Below, one piece after another: positions 33,001-45,300 of a stretch of 64,000 nucleotides of DNA (its first letter is position 1; each line of letters opens with the position of its first letter). Below the pieces are notes generated by a model. The model made no database searches and was not told the DNA's origin. It saw nothing but the letters and a program-made list of their open reading frames with translations. Position numbers and translations under genes: made by a program. Source of the DNA: Rhytidiadelphus loreus (Eukaryota > Streptophyta > Bryopsida > Hypnales > Hylocomiaceae). Location: assembly GCA_947034895.1 (NCBI GenBank), contig OX344764.1, forward strand, positions 55,781,348 through 55,845,347. Direction: 5' to 3'.

Positions 33001-34073
33001 TTTGATCATTCAATTTGGACTAATTCACCGTGTACCTCTACACTCTTGCAGACTCAATTCTTCCGCGTCATGTTGTTGGTCAAGAACTTGGATGGTATTG
33101 GTCCTTCCAAGTTTCATTTCCAGCCATGCCCAAAGTTGAGGGAGCTAGGAGTAGATGTGGCAGTTGATGATGTTATTCAGAATTTCACGAAGAAAGAGAC
33201 GTTGACTATGGATAGCAAATTCAAACCTTGGAGGGGTGCAAGAGAAAAAGATCCCCGTTTCATGCAGATGTTGATTGAAGCATCAACGTTTGCCAACGAT
33301 GTTGTTATTGATTGCAATGCTGCGACAGGTATGTGCATGAGCATTTCCTGTCTTCTATTGTTTTCGTTGATTCTTACTTTTTCTTCAATTCTCATTGAGT
33401 ATTGTAGTAATTCGATTTGTTTTGTTCTGTGGATTAGGGGCTTCCATCCATGCATGCAGGATTTCGAGCAGGCACATCATTGCACTTGAGGAAGACAAAG
33501 GCATTTTTGAGGCAATTTTGGCCCCAATGATTCGCGCACCAAAAGATATTCCACCTACAGTCGTTGCCATTGTACAGGATTCTGACGATGATGAAGCTCA
33601 GGAAATTGAAGTTCCCCACATCGTGAAGAAATCTCGTTTCAGTAAGTAAGTCTACCCATGCTTGTTTTTTTCCAAAATTTTCTAAAGAGAGATGTCTACT
33701 ATTCATTATTCTCACTTCAACTTTTTTTTTAAAAGCTTCTTTCTGCTTTCATCGTGAACGTGAACTTCTTGCCATTCCTAATTATCATTTTTTCATTTGC
33801 AGCATGACTTACAATTCGGTGGCTCCCCGGCCATTTTTCACTCTACCATCGTTTTTTCCAAGCCCGGAGAAGCCCTTTCTATTGCCATCGTATGCAGAGG
33901 CTGTCGCTGGGACATTGGCTTGTCAAGAGGATTTTTGTAGACGGCGAAAGTCTAAGTCTTTAGACCCTACAATTCTGCAATTTATAGATGAGACAGCCCT
34001 AGAATCAGAGCAGGAGACCTCATCCACTGAGAGTAGTGACGACTCTCATTCTATGTCTTCGTCATCTACATGA
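27003..34073 (+). CDS. ParB-like plus DNA-methyltransferase-like protein, 11 exons
   Basis: Exons: 27003-27254, 29668-30308, 30399-30588, 30695-30889, 30977-31192, 31338-31573, 31678-32374, 32466-32813, 33052-33328, 33438-33645, 33803-34073. All introns are GT-AG and all phases agree, giving 1176 codons with one TAG at 32264-32266. Residues 27-83 are three 19-residue acidic repeats. Residues about 156-264 look like a ParB/Srx-type domain (IPLCRLVQMP, then FFVCDGNHRLLAW, with DGNHR at 249-253). The centre is helical and unrecognised; a Lys/Glu-rich coiled segment precedes the TAG. The last third resembles a beta-class DNA amino-methyltransferase: VDLVIADMPEG (about 828-838, where DPPY is expected), GALLIIHS, then VVIDCNAATGASIHACR with HIIALEED, like the DPFxGxGT...IGIE motif I. 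ParB-methyltransferase fusions are known from phages and bacteria. The degenerate catalytic motif argues for lost or altered activity. Exon 1 could be separate, because exon 2 begins with ATG. Confidence 0.65.
27081..27251 (+). repeat. Three 57-bp coding repeats in exon 1
   Basis: Three in-frame units of 19 codons, each starting Glu-Glu-Glu and ending Gly-Ser (EEEGPPQVNTTDAQPTVGS and variants). The exact 57-bp length keeps the frame, which supports the segment being translated. Confidence 0.75.
27620..29500 (+). repeat. 129-bp minisatellite, 15 units, inside intron 1
   Basis: The word GAGGTAAGC recurs with its AGG at 27683, 27812, 27941, 28070, 28199, 28328, 28456, 28585, 28714, 28843, 28972, 29101, 29230 and 29359, and as GAGGTATGG at 29488: a period of 129 bp with one 128-bp step. 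Each unit has a 39-nt piece from GTAAGC through a T8-T9 tract to TTCTTCGCGTAG, then a 90-nt GC-rich piece ending CCCGAG. Positions about 27330-27620 and 29500-29620 hold degenerate related units (CATCGGTGCCGAG, TATCGGCGCCGAGG). Since 129 is divisible by three, long open frames appear on the minus strand with a 43-residue period; I regard these as by-products. Confidence 0.95.
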
Positions 34074-34593
34074 CTCTATTTTTTTTTTGTTTTCGGGCGT
34101 TGATTTTTATTTTTTTGTTTATTGTACGTTGTTTTGTGTACTTCAATTATAATTATCTACACAAGCCTGATCAAAAACAAATGGTTAGAGGTACAACTTC
34201 ATATTTCTTGGAAGTACCTTCATACCTAAACCCTGATCCAAATCTTCTTGTTGAATCAAAAACTGCATTCTATAAGCTATATTTCAGTACGTAGACAAAC
34301 ATCATGAACATTTTATTTTTATGGATGAAATTCACATCATCAACACCAAAAATAAATAGCCTTACTTCAGTGCAATTGTGATTTGTAGACTAATTATCTT
34401 TTTCTTTATAAAAACCCTAACACAGTGTCAATAAAATTTGCAATGAATTTCACTGAAAATGGATTGAGTAACTCTACAATCAAAAAATTTAAATCACAAT
34501 TTCTTTTTTCCCATCATATATTGTGAGGTGTAGTCCTCATTCCAATTTCCACGGTCATAGGTACTTCATCAATTTCCAACAAACAAAATTGTA

Positions 34594-34627
34594 TGCTCGC
34601 ACGCTCACACGCTCACAGGCTCACAAA
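34594..34627 (+). repeat. GCTCRCAC cluster upstream of SWIM copy 2
   Basis: GCTCGCAC, GCTCACAC, GCTCACAG and GCTCACAA in direct succession, about 60 nt before the ATG of SWIM copy 2. Similar clusters lie at 39867-39910 and, on the opposite strand, at 17821-17876. Confidence 0.6.
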
Positions 34628-34688
34628 ATAGCAACCCTGAGTATTGGCTTATTGAATTTTAAGTTTTGCATGCGTGATTTTCATCATC

Positions 34689-37600
34689 ATGGCTTGTGTT
34701 AGAGTAGATGGTCATACGATTCCACTTGTGTTTTCAGTTGAGGAGGGAGGATTTACTAGAGTACTGAGTCATTTGCTTCATGTGAGGTTCAGATTTGTTG
34801 AGTCTTCTATCTATGTTGAAGAAAAGAGGAAGTCAGAATCCGATGAGCACCAAGAGTCTGTTCCTATTGCGAAGTCCATAAAAGAGGGAGGGCATTGCTA
34901 GTACCTTGCTTCAAGAAACTATAGAACTTATGGTCTTCTTCTTTCCATAATAGCCGCATCAACTGAGATTCTAAGTCACCAATCTGATAATTCGACAATT
35001 GATATGCCATATGTCAACCACGCAATTTTGCCTAGTCCTCCTCATGAAGTTCCTCTGGTCCCTTCTCCAAATACAATTCTTTGTGCGGTGAAGGTTGAGC
35101 AATTAGATCCCATCATTGAGTTGTCTAGTGATTCGGGTGACTCTCCTTCAGAATCACGGTTTATAGGAAAAGATCCAGACGAGAAGCTTGTTGTTCATTC
35201 ATTTTCTGGCACCCCATCAATTAGTCATGCAACATCGTTGTTGTCCCGTCCTCCATTGTATCCAAGTCTTGTCGATAGAGTAAGTATAATGAATTCTTTG
35301 AGAAGACTAAGCGGCATGCACCGATCTAGAAATGAATTGTCAACAATGGATTTGAATGCCATAAACTACCATCGAGTGCAGTTTCTTCCACCACTGTTCA
35401 ATGGAGATGTCATCTTTGAATTGCCTCCATGTCGAGCATCTTTGTCTTTGTTAGTAGCCAGGAATTTAGAGGGGATAGACAAGCATTATGACGAGCATCC
35501 ATGGTGCAAGGTATTGACCACAAATATTCACAACTCTAACAAGCTTAAGTTCCGTAAACCATACTATATTGGTCATCTTGCTTGTGTAAATCCAAACTGT
35601 GATTACTTGAAGAGGGCTTCCAAACGCAATGAAACAGAGTAGAGTGGTTACACCACCTTTCCATTTGCAGAAGGAGACAATACTCCTAAAGATTGTATGT
35701 TAGTTTGCAAGTTGTGCAAATTGACACCTACGTACTTGAACACATGTGATGCTAGAATTTACTACTGCTATAGTGATAATCCGAGAATGAATAGGGCCGC
35801 TATTCATATTAGAAATCATTCTCACCCAGTAGCGAAAGGCATGTATAGAGATTCTACAGACTCGGGGGGGGCATTTAGTGTGTCCATTAGAAACCACGTG
35901 CAAACAAAACTTTGGACTCCCTATATACTTTTTGAATTTTAAATAAAAATAAATAAAATATGAATAGATTTTTCTATTTTGAAAGTTTATGTTTTGAATT
36001 ATAGATATTTTTATTTGCTAATAATAATTAGTTACAAATTTTTGAAGTAAAAAGATACACTGTAGAACTGAATAATAACTTTCACACCCCTATATTATAT
36101 AAGAAAAAATTGTCTAAAAAATGAACAAAAAATTCCTAAAAATAATTCATTATTGAATGCTCATTTTGAATTGAATATTGACTCAATGGTCATCTAAATG
36201 TGTCCTCTATAATTATTTGAGTTGAAAAACATGCCATTTTAGTTCATTTTCAACCTCTTCTAGAAATCATTTCATATTTTATTTGAATTGGAAATTTTGG
36301 CAATAGAAAGATTTAATCATTATTAAACAATGTTCAAAATTTTAGGTTGAAATTATAGTTTATTAGAAAACACTTGTTCGCACGTGGTTTGTTATAGTAG
36401 AACTAAGTGCACCTCCCGAGCCTACAGAGAAGATTTGTGGACTCATTGTAGAGCAAGTGGCAAAGACACCTAACGCAACAAACTCTGCAATTGCTCTTTT
36501 TGCTAGCAAAGATTTCCTAACAACATATTTGTTTCACAATGGTGAGGGAGAGAAAGAGATGTTGAAGGGATATGAAGTAGAAGAAGTTGTAGACAAGTTT
36601 GAGTATTTGAGTAGTCCGAACATCCATAATGTGATATCTTCTTTTCGCTCTAACAACCGCGGAGGCGTCATTGACAACATTATGACTATGAAGAAGGAGT
36701 CAAAATTTGAATTCATTCATGAGAGCGTCTTTTCCTGTGCAAGGGAAGAAGAAGGTGTACATTTTCAAGATGCTCACTGAAGGATTTGGAAGTGGAGTGG
36801 ACTTGGTGAAGCACATCCAACCTAAAGGGAATCTGGAGAATACGTAGATGATGTTTAACCACGTGAAGCGTGTGAAGGACTGGACCACAATAGCTTGCCA
36901 TGTGTACGATTCCGATTACAAGAAGGTGATGACTATTGCAACATGCGATATGCAATCGGAAGATACCAAGATACAGGTGCTTTTCTGGAAATGCTTGAAT
37001 GGTGTCATGTCATGACACGGAGTGGAATACCCAAACTTTAAGGGGTTCATGGTAGATAGCGCTATGGCCAATTGGAATGCGGTTCGTATCATTTATGGTA
37101 GTGGTTTTGCAAATCAAAAAATGAAAAATCGCAAGAAGACTTGCTTGTTGCATTGGAGTACTTCACTTCTGAAGCACACCCAGAAGTACATCAAGGAAGC
37201 ATTCCAACAACAATATAACATATTATATAAACAATACAAAGATGCAAAGAGTATGGGGGACGCCAAGACAAAGTACCTTGCAATTTGATCTTGGTGGTTA
37301 TCATCTGGAGTTACCACTAAAGATGCACTTCATTACTTAGACCATTGGCTTGTGTTTTGGCATTTTCATTATAGGCAATGGGAAGGCTTCATGCAAATGG
37401 TAAGCTCAATTGTCATTTGAGATTTCATATTTTTTGTGGCATTGGGGAAAAAATGTTTAAATTATTTTCATATTTTTGTGGTTGCAATTCTGAGTTTTTG
37501 CTTTAGAAGTGATGAAGTGTAACATAATATGTTCTTTAATTTCTAGAGAATGACTTTCACCTCCCGTGCCCCATACATGACATTTATTTTTTAATTTCTA

Positions 37601-38900
37601 TAGCTGTTCTGGACTGTAGCATATTTCATTCAATGTAAGATCCTAAATATATTTTGGTTGCATTTGTAGGGTTTAAGTTTGGATGAGATGGCGGACATGC
37701 CTTTGTACAACTTGTTTAAACCTTTCATAACAAATGGCTTCAAATATCTGGAAACCGAGGAGACAATTTATTTGATGCCACTTGTGACGACAACATCCAT
37801 ACATGGATGCAAATGACAAACTATTGTACTTACTTGAAGGGACATGCATCTAGATGTGGTCCATCAAAAGGAAAGTTGAAGTTGAGAGCTGCAAGACATA
37901 ATGGAGATCCTAAGAAAATTGCAGAGGCGTTGAACACCTTACTTGGATCTGAAAGTCTTAGAACTCGCATACCCCATTTGGAAGGAGAAGAAATATTTGG
38001 AAGCACAAAGAGGAAGTTGGACATACCTATTGGCAATGACGGAGATTCACATAGACCGTATAAATTGAATTTTTTTCCAACCTCGTATCCAAACACGATC
38101 CACAATGACTTTTATCAACTCTTCTGGGGACAACAGTAAACAACCTGAAGAGAACACTTCTTCACAGGTGACAATTGCGAAAGTGATTGTGACACTTCAA
38201 AGTGGCACATTGCAAGGATCAGTCATAAATCAAACGCACAATGTCATGTTCAACAACGGGGGTTGAATATTAGGTGCACTGCTAAAATTTTGAAAGGGCC
38301 GAATGGAACACCTACTCCTACCTATCGCGGAAAAAAAGAAGACTATGGAAGTAAGCATGAGGTGCTAGTAGACTTTTGGGTTTGTGCAAATGACATTGAA
38401 CGATGTGTGAAAGGAACTAAGTGCAAGTGGATAATAGATTGGCCTTAAGTACCAAAGGAATGGCATGTTCTAACTGGAACAGACTTAAGCTGGGAAGAGA
38501 CATTATTACAAATGCACCAACTACAAAACAACATAACAAGTGGAAGAGTGTTGGAAACGTTAAGAGGACAAATACTTGGAGTAACATTGCTGTCATTTCC
38601 GGGGCTAGGTGCAATTGTATCATTGGAGACCAGAGCGGACCATAACCAAAATGTGTATAGAATTACAGTGGGTATGTACCCATTATGCACATGCCCAGAC
38701 TTTACTAGCATGACTGTTTTATCTATTGGAGGTCACCAACAGTACGTGAATTGCAAACACTTGTACTACTTGTTCCGTTACTTCTGCAAGATGGACATCC
38801 ATAAGGACAAATTTATTCATGCACCAAGTTATAGCTTCAATGAATTGAAGCGTCTTCTAGACTTCTAGTTAAAGCAGAGATCATTACAATTCCATAGTAA
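34689..38900 (+). pseudogene. SWIM zinc-finger MULE-like transposase gene (copy 2), decayed
   Basis: Homologous along its length to the gene at 18.3-25.6 kb: start MACVRVDGH, middle FKGFMVDSAMANWNAVR and TCLLHWSTSLLKHTQK, end CTCPDF...VNCKHLYYLF (SWIM). The intron is conserved (37400-37669, phase 0, at the same GFMQM junction). In-frame stops: TAG 34899, TAG 35640, TAG 36845, TGA 37013, TGA 37286, TAA 38446. There are frameshifts near 36735, 38530 and 38860, a loss of about 45 codons near 38500, and a 500-bp MITE at 35891-36390. Compared with copy 1, three stops replace Trp, two replace Arg and one replaces Gln, all explicable by C-to-T changes on one strand or the other. The copy is dead and older than copy 1. 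Confidence 0.85.
35891..36390. mobile_element. 500-bp MITE with 17-bp terminal inverted repeats
   Basis: The ends are AAACCACGTGCAAACAA (35891-35907) and TTGTTCGCACGTGGTTT (36374-36390), which are inverted with one mismatch. The interior is very AT-rich and non-coding. It interrupts SWIM copy 2 where copy 1 is continuous. Flanks are CCATTAG and GTTATAG; I see no exact target duplication, so the superfamily is not assigned. Confidence 0.8.
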
Positions 38901-38909
38901 TCACAAGGA

Positions 38910-41900
38910 CATGGTTATATGTACTTCATTTGGTACAAATGACATGGCATTTAGTACGTTTCACTAATCATTTGACATGGAAGAATTTCAAAAAAATTAT
39001 TTAGTTTTTGAATATATGAGTGTGCGTCAATAGTGAAACATTTTAAAAAATTAAGTTATGAATGGCTAAGCTAAATTTCATTTCTGTCTAAATACATTAT
39101 GATTCCATTGTTAAATTATTTTTTTCATTTTCATTTACATTTTTTTTCATTTCCTTTATTTTCCATATCCTTTTTTTTTTCATTGTTTATTATTTTTTTT
39201 CCATATCCTTTTTTTCCCATTGTTTATTATTATTTTTCCATCACACTCTATTATTATTTTATTTTTTTTGGGATTGCGTTTATGATTTCAAACCATTTTC
39301 TTTACTTACTCAATATATTTTTAATTTGTTTTCTTGCATTGGTTTACCAATTATTTCCATTTGGAGGGGGGAAGGGAGATGCCTTTCTACATTTATATAA
39401 TTTTTTCCAAAGTAGTGGCCCTTCCTTGAAGATGGAGCATATTTGTGAAAGGTCAATGAGACTTGAATGTGAGGCTATAAAGTATACCATTGGGCACAAT
39501 CTCTATATTGAATTTAGAGTGAATGATCACGTACACTACCAATAGTAGAGGCTAGGATCTACCCACCTAAATTTTTGTGGATATATTTGCTTAACATATT
39601 ATATTATGTTATTAGTAAAATTATATGTGGGTACACATTCAAATTGTTGGGACCACTAAATTGTTTAACTAAAAACAAAGGTTTGAAATTTTTCCCACAG
39701 AATATGACAATTTTGACCCTATGTTCAAAAATTCTAGAAATCCACAGTAATAGGGGGAGCCGTTATAGGTCCTTAAATTTGCTAAAAATAGAAAATTTTG
39801 TTCAAATATTAAGATTGCTTCCAAAAAAAATTTCTTTCTAAAAAAGTTTTAAGAAAAAAATTCAAAGCTCCATGCTCACAAGCTCCACGCTCGCAGCTCA
39901 CACGCTAGCGTTGTTGGTAATTAGTACTATTAGAAGTATTCTAACTTCCAATGCATATTTTATCCAAATTTTAATCCACCATTAGACTGTAAACTCTCTT
40001 GGTGCCCAAAAGATCAAAGAGCCAAATTTTTAATTTTTTGGCAAATTTGAAAAGGCTCTTGTGATTTACTTATTTTTTTAATTTTGCATGAAAATTTTGG
40101 AATAATTCCTAATCATTGCATTCTACATGTGAAGCTTTGATTCATGACATTTTGATAATTATTTCAAAAAATATAAAGTATTTTTTCATTTATTTCTTGA
40201 AGTGGGAAACAAATTATATTTATTTTACAAAAAGTAATAAATATTATGTGATTGGATAGATTGATACATAATGCAAAAATATTGAATCATTCTATTCTAA
40301 CTTAAGAGATCAATTGTAAAGAGTGTTTTTTTGTAGGGCAATGAAACCAAATGCAATGTTGATTATTTGAACTCAACTTTTTTTGAATTCACATAAAAAC
40401 AATAACATAGGATATTTGTTGTTTACTAGAAAATCTCATCACTAGGATTGATATTTTTTAATTTCATGTAAAAATTTCAGCAATTGTAAATTTCTTTAAT
40501 TGTAAATTCTTTCCATTAATTTATATATTTTATGATGAATATGAAAGGTTCATTTGCGGAGAGGGGTGTCATGTATTTTCAACTCATTTTGCAACATGCA
40601 TGAGTCACATACATTTTTTTCAAAACAATGGAAAGACAAAATTAGCAAAAACAAAATACTCATCTAAAAATACAACGCATTTAAACAAAATCACTTTGCT
40701 TCCTCTATAATAAAAAATATTGAGAAAACATTTATAATTATAAAAGGTTGAAATTCAACAAATTAGTATTTAAAGAAAAACAAGCATTGTGTTGTAAAAG
40801 AATATGTGAAACAAGCATCTTTGCATTAAATGAGATCCATCTATATTAGAAACTTTAGATATGTTTGTAGGAAAAAAAGACACATCTATAATGAAAGAAA
40901 AAAGATTTGGAGTTTAAAAACCCATCTATAATGGAAAGACATATTTGTACTACAAGAAAACCATCAAGGTATATGTTTTTAAAAAAAAGACCCATCTATA
41001 TTGAAGAAGACATATACAAGAGTTGATCAAGTAGGCTTTAAGGAGTCAATTGTTGAATTTTGAGTGAATAAACTCTCATTTATGCCAACTCTTTAGGGAT
41101 CAAAATATTCTTTTTTTTCTCTCAAGAAGACATATTTGTATTAAAAGAGACTCATGTGTAGTGAAAAAATCTATTTACAATGACACAAACACAAATGTAG
41201 GGGTTTTCTTCACCACTAATCATCTTTACAATAATGAATAAATTGGTTTTGTCTACATGAAGTATAAGACATAGTGTTGCTATTGTTGGATAATGTTTAT
41301 ATATTGCTAATTTTGTAATAGTAAAATTGCAAAAATAAAAGTTGTATGTTTTTATAAAAAAATTGCAAAAATAATGATGAATGTGAATAGAAGTCGATGA
41401 AGTAATGAATGAAGATTGTGAGAATGGAAGCATTACAAGCTAGATTTAGATATTTTTTATAGCAAAAATAAAAAATCACAATTTTTGCATAAAGAAAAGT
41501 GTCTTAAGATATCAACAGTTTAGAATATACTCGAGAATATACAAAGAAGGTGAATTCTACGATAAGTAGGGTAGATTTGAGATGTTAACAATCATAGTAT
41601 TATAGTTATAGTAAATCTAAAGATTCCATTGTAATGTTGAAATTTAAAAAAAATATACAAGACCAAATTTTTTTGAAGAATTCTTTTTTAGAAGTTGGTG
41701 ATAAGTATTTTTGGTGTAATATAATGAATCTGTCAAGTTCTACAATTTCAACATTCTAACATTAATTTAACTTCTAAAGTCTTTTCAAGGGACACTTGAA
41801 GGTTTAGGAAGGTTCTTATGATCTCAAGTTTTAACATGGTTTTTTAATTTTTTTCAAAATAGGGAAACAAATTAGCATTTGAATAATTCAATTTTATTTC

Positions 41901-42386
41901 AATTAGAGCAAAAGTTATGCTAGTAAAACCCAAAATAGTCAAAATCAAGCAAAAATATCAATGACACTAGCATGAGCAGAGAAATGCGCGCCTATGAGCT
42001 TTGGTCATGTCTATAAATAGATACTCTACAATCATCAAAGTTACTTATATTCTAAACACCTATAATATATGTATTTATAACATAGGTACACTATAATTAT
42101 GGAAAGTTTCTACAATATAGACACCTAAAAACATAAGTGTATAGTCTTTTAGACTCATGTGCTCATGGTTTTAGACTCGCATATAAGCAACCATGGCCTT
42201 TCAACAAATTAAGAATATATCACATTTTCACCATCTTATCTATATTTTCCTACATTGTTTTGACAACTCTATGTCCACTTACACATGATATCTTCCAAAT
42301 CAAAGATCTAGCAACTAGTGCAAGGATGTTGTATGGGTTTTGGATCTAGGGTACTAAAACCATGTGGAACTTTCCTATTTGTGCAT
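38910..42386. other. AT-rich non-coding DNA
   Basis: No gene recognised. Positions 39099-39260 are a T-rich low-complexity stretch that happens to be open. A GCTC-word cluster lies at 39867-39910 and could mark the 3' end of the SWIM copy 2 element. Confidence 0.5.
39867..39910 (+). repeat. GCTC-word cluster downstream of SWIM copy 2
   Basis: GCTCCAT, GCTCACAA, GCTCCAC, GCTCGCA and GCTCACAC follow each other, in the same orientation as the cluster at 34594-34627. With that cluster it would bound an element of about 5.3 kb. Confidence 0.5.
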
Positions 42387-45300
42387 CTACCCTTTGTACA
42401 AATGTAACGGCAACCTTGTTTTTGCCACTGCAACCAAGGGTTGTTGCATTGACAAAGTCACTATTGGCTTTGCCTCCTCCAATTCCAATCCTTGTGCTTC
42501 CCACTCGAACGCATGCAACAAGCTTGCCAATTGCAAATGCACCACCATAGATGCCAAACCCATCCCAGGACATTGTCGCCTCCTAGACCCAAATGGCAAC
42601 AATTCAAAATGTTGCCCTAGAAACTCTATTGCTACATTATCCCTTCCCTCAAGAAACCTCTCCGGTACAAATTCAAAAGGCTTTTCCCAAGTGTTGTTGT
42701 TGTGCCCAATGGCCCATGCGTTTACGAATAAGCGCGTTTGCGCAGGGATGTTGTAGCCAAAAGCTTTGGTTGCAACCTTGCTTTGGTGTGGAATGAGTAA
42801 TGGAAGGGGCAGATGCAAGCGGAACGTCTCTTTGACAATGGCATGGAGGTACTTGAGGTGAGGAAGGTCAGATTCTTGCACAATGCGGTTCAAGCCAACC
42901 ACCGGGCCAACCACACGATCAATCTCTGAGGTTGCCTTTGTTAGTAATTTTGGATTGTGAAGTACTTCTGCCATGGTCCACTCAGTTGTGACTGTTGTTG
43001 TATCTGCCCTTGCTGCTAACAAATCCTGGCAATGAAAGGATCCAACATAGGAATTCAATCATCCCACACATATACACGACTTCAAGTAATTTTAGGTCTA
43101 GCAGTGAAGGGATCCATCTTAGAAACTCATTTATCTTACACATGTGCACGACTTCAAGCAATTATAGGACTAGAGCTCTTAGGGCTTGGAGTTTATGTTA
43201 CATCCTTTAGAAGAGCATGTGGTTTCAAGCAATTGCAAGTTTAGGATTTAAATCACAACATCATGCAAATGTGCATGGTTTCAAGTAATTGTGAGCTTAG
43301 GGATTAGAATTTGTTCTAGTAATTCAATCATTGCAAGTTTGAGTGTTCATGATTTCAAGCAACAATGGGTTTAAAAGTAAGTTAAAGAAGCAATATATCA
43401 TCAACATTGGAATGGAAGGATCTAAAGGAGGAGGTTCAATTATTGGATATGGATCTTTGAAAATCTATCCTCTTTTAAGTTTCAAATGAGAGGTATTAAA
43501 TGAAGCTCCATCATTAGAAGCATAAAAATAAGTGTCATTTGATATCCACTTCTAGAATGATAATTTTCAATTTTGAAGCATTCATTTAACAATGTACCTG
43601 CATTATTGACATTGCAGTTCTATTTAAGGGAAAAACGTGTTAAATGCAATTGTTTAAGCAATTGAGCATTTGAGCATTTATAATAATTAGAATAACTTAA
43701 TTGTTAATGGACTTGTTAGTAATTGAAAGATGATTTCAATGCAATTTAAAATCTATTATTTAGATATCAGTCACTTTGAAATAAGATATAATACGAGAAA
43801 GTTATTAATTTTCAAAGTTTGACCTATGTATGTGTCAAAATTTGACCTTAAGCTCTAAATGATGGTCATTACTTTGAAAGCTATAATAACAAGTCTAGTT
43901 TTAAAGCTAAAGATTTAAAACTTCACTTTATAATTTTGGAATTACTTACAAAAATGATTCCATGAATATGTTCTTCAGTAATTCCATTCTCTGGGAAATC
44001 AAGTTGTTCCAAGAAAATGTCAAGAAGTGTTTTCTTTCCTTCTTTGGAAGGCTTCCTCCTTTGATCTTCCTTGTATTCATCGATCATCTTCTTGTAGAAC
44101 TTGTCCATACGAATTCGAAGCTTTTGAAACTCCTTGTTCAACCCTTGAGGGTCAAACCACTTCGGAACATTGAAGAAGTCTCCGATGTAAAAAGCAGCCA
44201 TATGTACCTTCATTTCTTCTAAAAGCTCAATGAATTCCTAGATCCAACCAAGAAAAAATGCATGAATTTTAGCCAAATGACAAGTATAGAGAATTCTTGG
44301 CTGATTTTAATAATGAAAATTTTGAAAGTTCCCACTTAGCTAATAAAGTAGAATTTCTACCTGAAAATCATCAAAGTGGCCCAAAAGAGAGGTATATTTC
44401 TACCTTGGAAACTATTGGTCAATCTTGAATGTTCTACCAACAATGGCTATCAAAAGTTAAAATTTGTAATAAGGGTACTTCCCATGTTTTGTCAAATTCT
44501 CATTACATTACATGTGTTTTGGCTCTCGGAAAGGGTTGCGAGTTCCCAACTCGACACCCCCCCCCCCGAGAACCGCCGAAATCCGCTGTTCTCCGCCTGT
44601 GCTGACCTGACTGAGAGACGGCCATGTCAATTTTTTCGAAAAAAAAAAAAAAAAAATAAACTTTGTTTCTCATTTTAAAGACTTAAAATTTAAATTAAAA
44701 TTTTTTTTTTTTTCAAAAAAAATAAAATTTGACAGCAATGTTCTTTCACTGCCGGGGGAACAACGTCGGGAACGGTGCTGAAACGGCCCTCAAAATCTTG
44801 AAATCTCTTCTAATGAATTGATGTTCACTTGACTTGAAAGAGGAGTTAGAGGCAGAAGAGTGAAATTGACAACAATCTTTTTATATTTAGAAACTTAACC
44901 GAATTTTGGAAAAGCATAACAAATGTTAGTACCTGGACCAATTTGGTGCCATTGTTTTGTTCCTTCACACCCAAGAACCGTTTGTTGAAGATCATGCGTG
45001 ATATGACAATTGTGTTCATAACGCTCAAATGCATTTTCACACAACTAGGGCCATTCTCGTTGGCTATATTGAAGAGTGTAGATGCCATTTCTTCCATTCG
45101 TATGTGTTGAAAAGATTCTAATTGCATTGTAGACATGAGCTCTGTCACAATGATTTTCCGCAAGTGTCGAAGTGGAGGTGTGATTTCATGAAATCCCATA
45201 TCTGAATTGTCAAGAGAGAATTTAATTCATCAACAATTGTCAATTTTGTTACATTGGGGCACAAAAAAAATTGTAATATTCATCCACACAAAAGTTCGAA

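Noticed and set aside
39099..39545. 148-residue Phe/Tyr/Ile-rich open frame that looks like membrane segments
   Set aside because: The underlying DNA is a T-rich simple sequence (TTTTCATTTTC words); hydrophobicity follows from composition.
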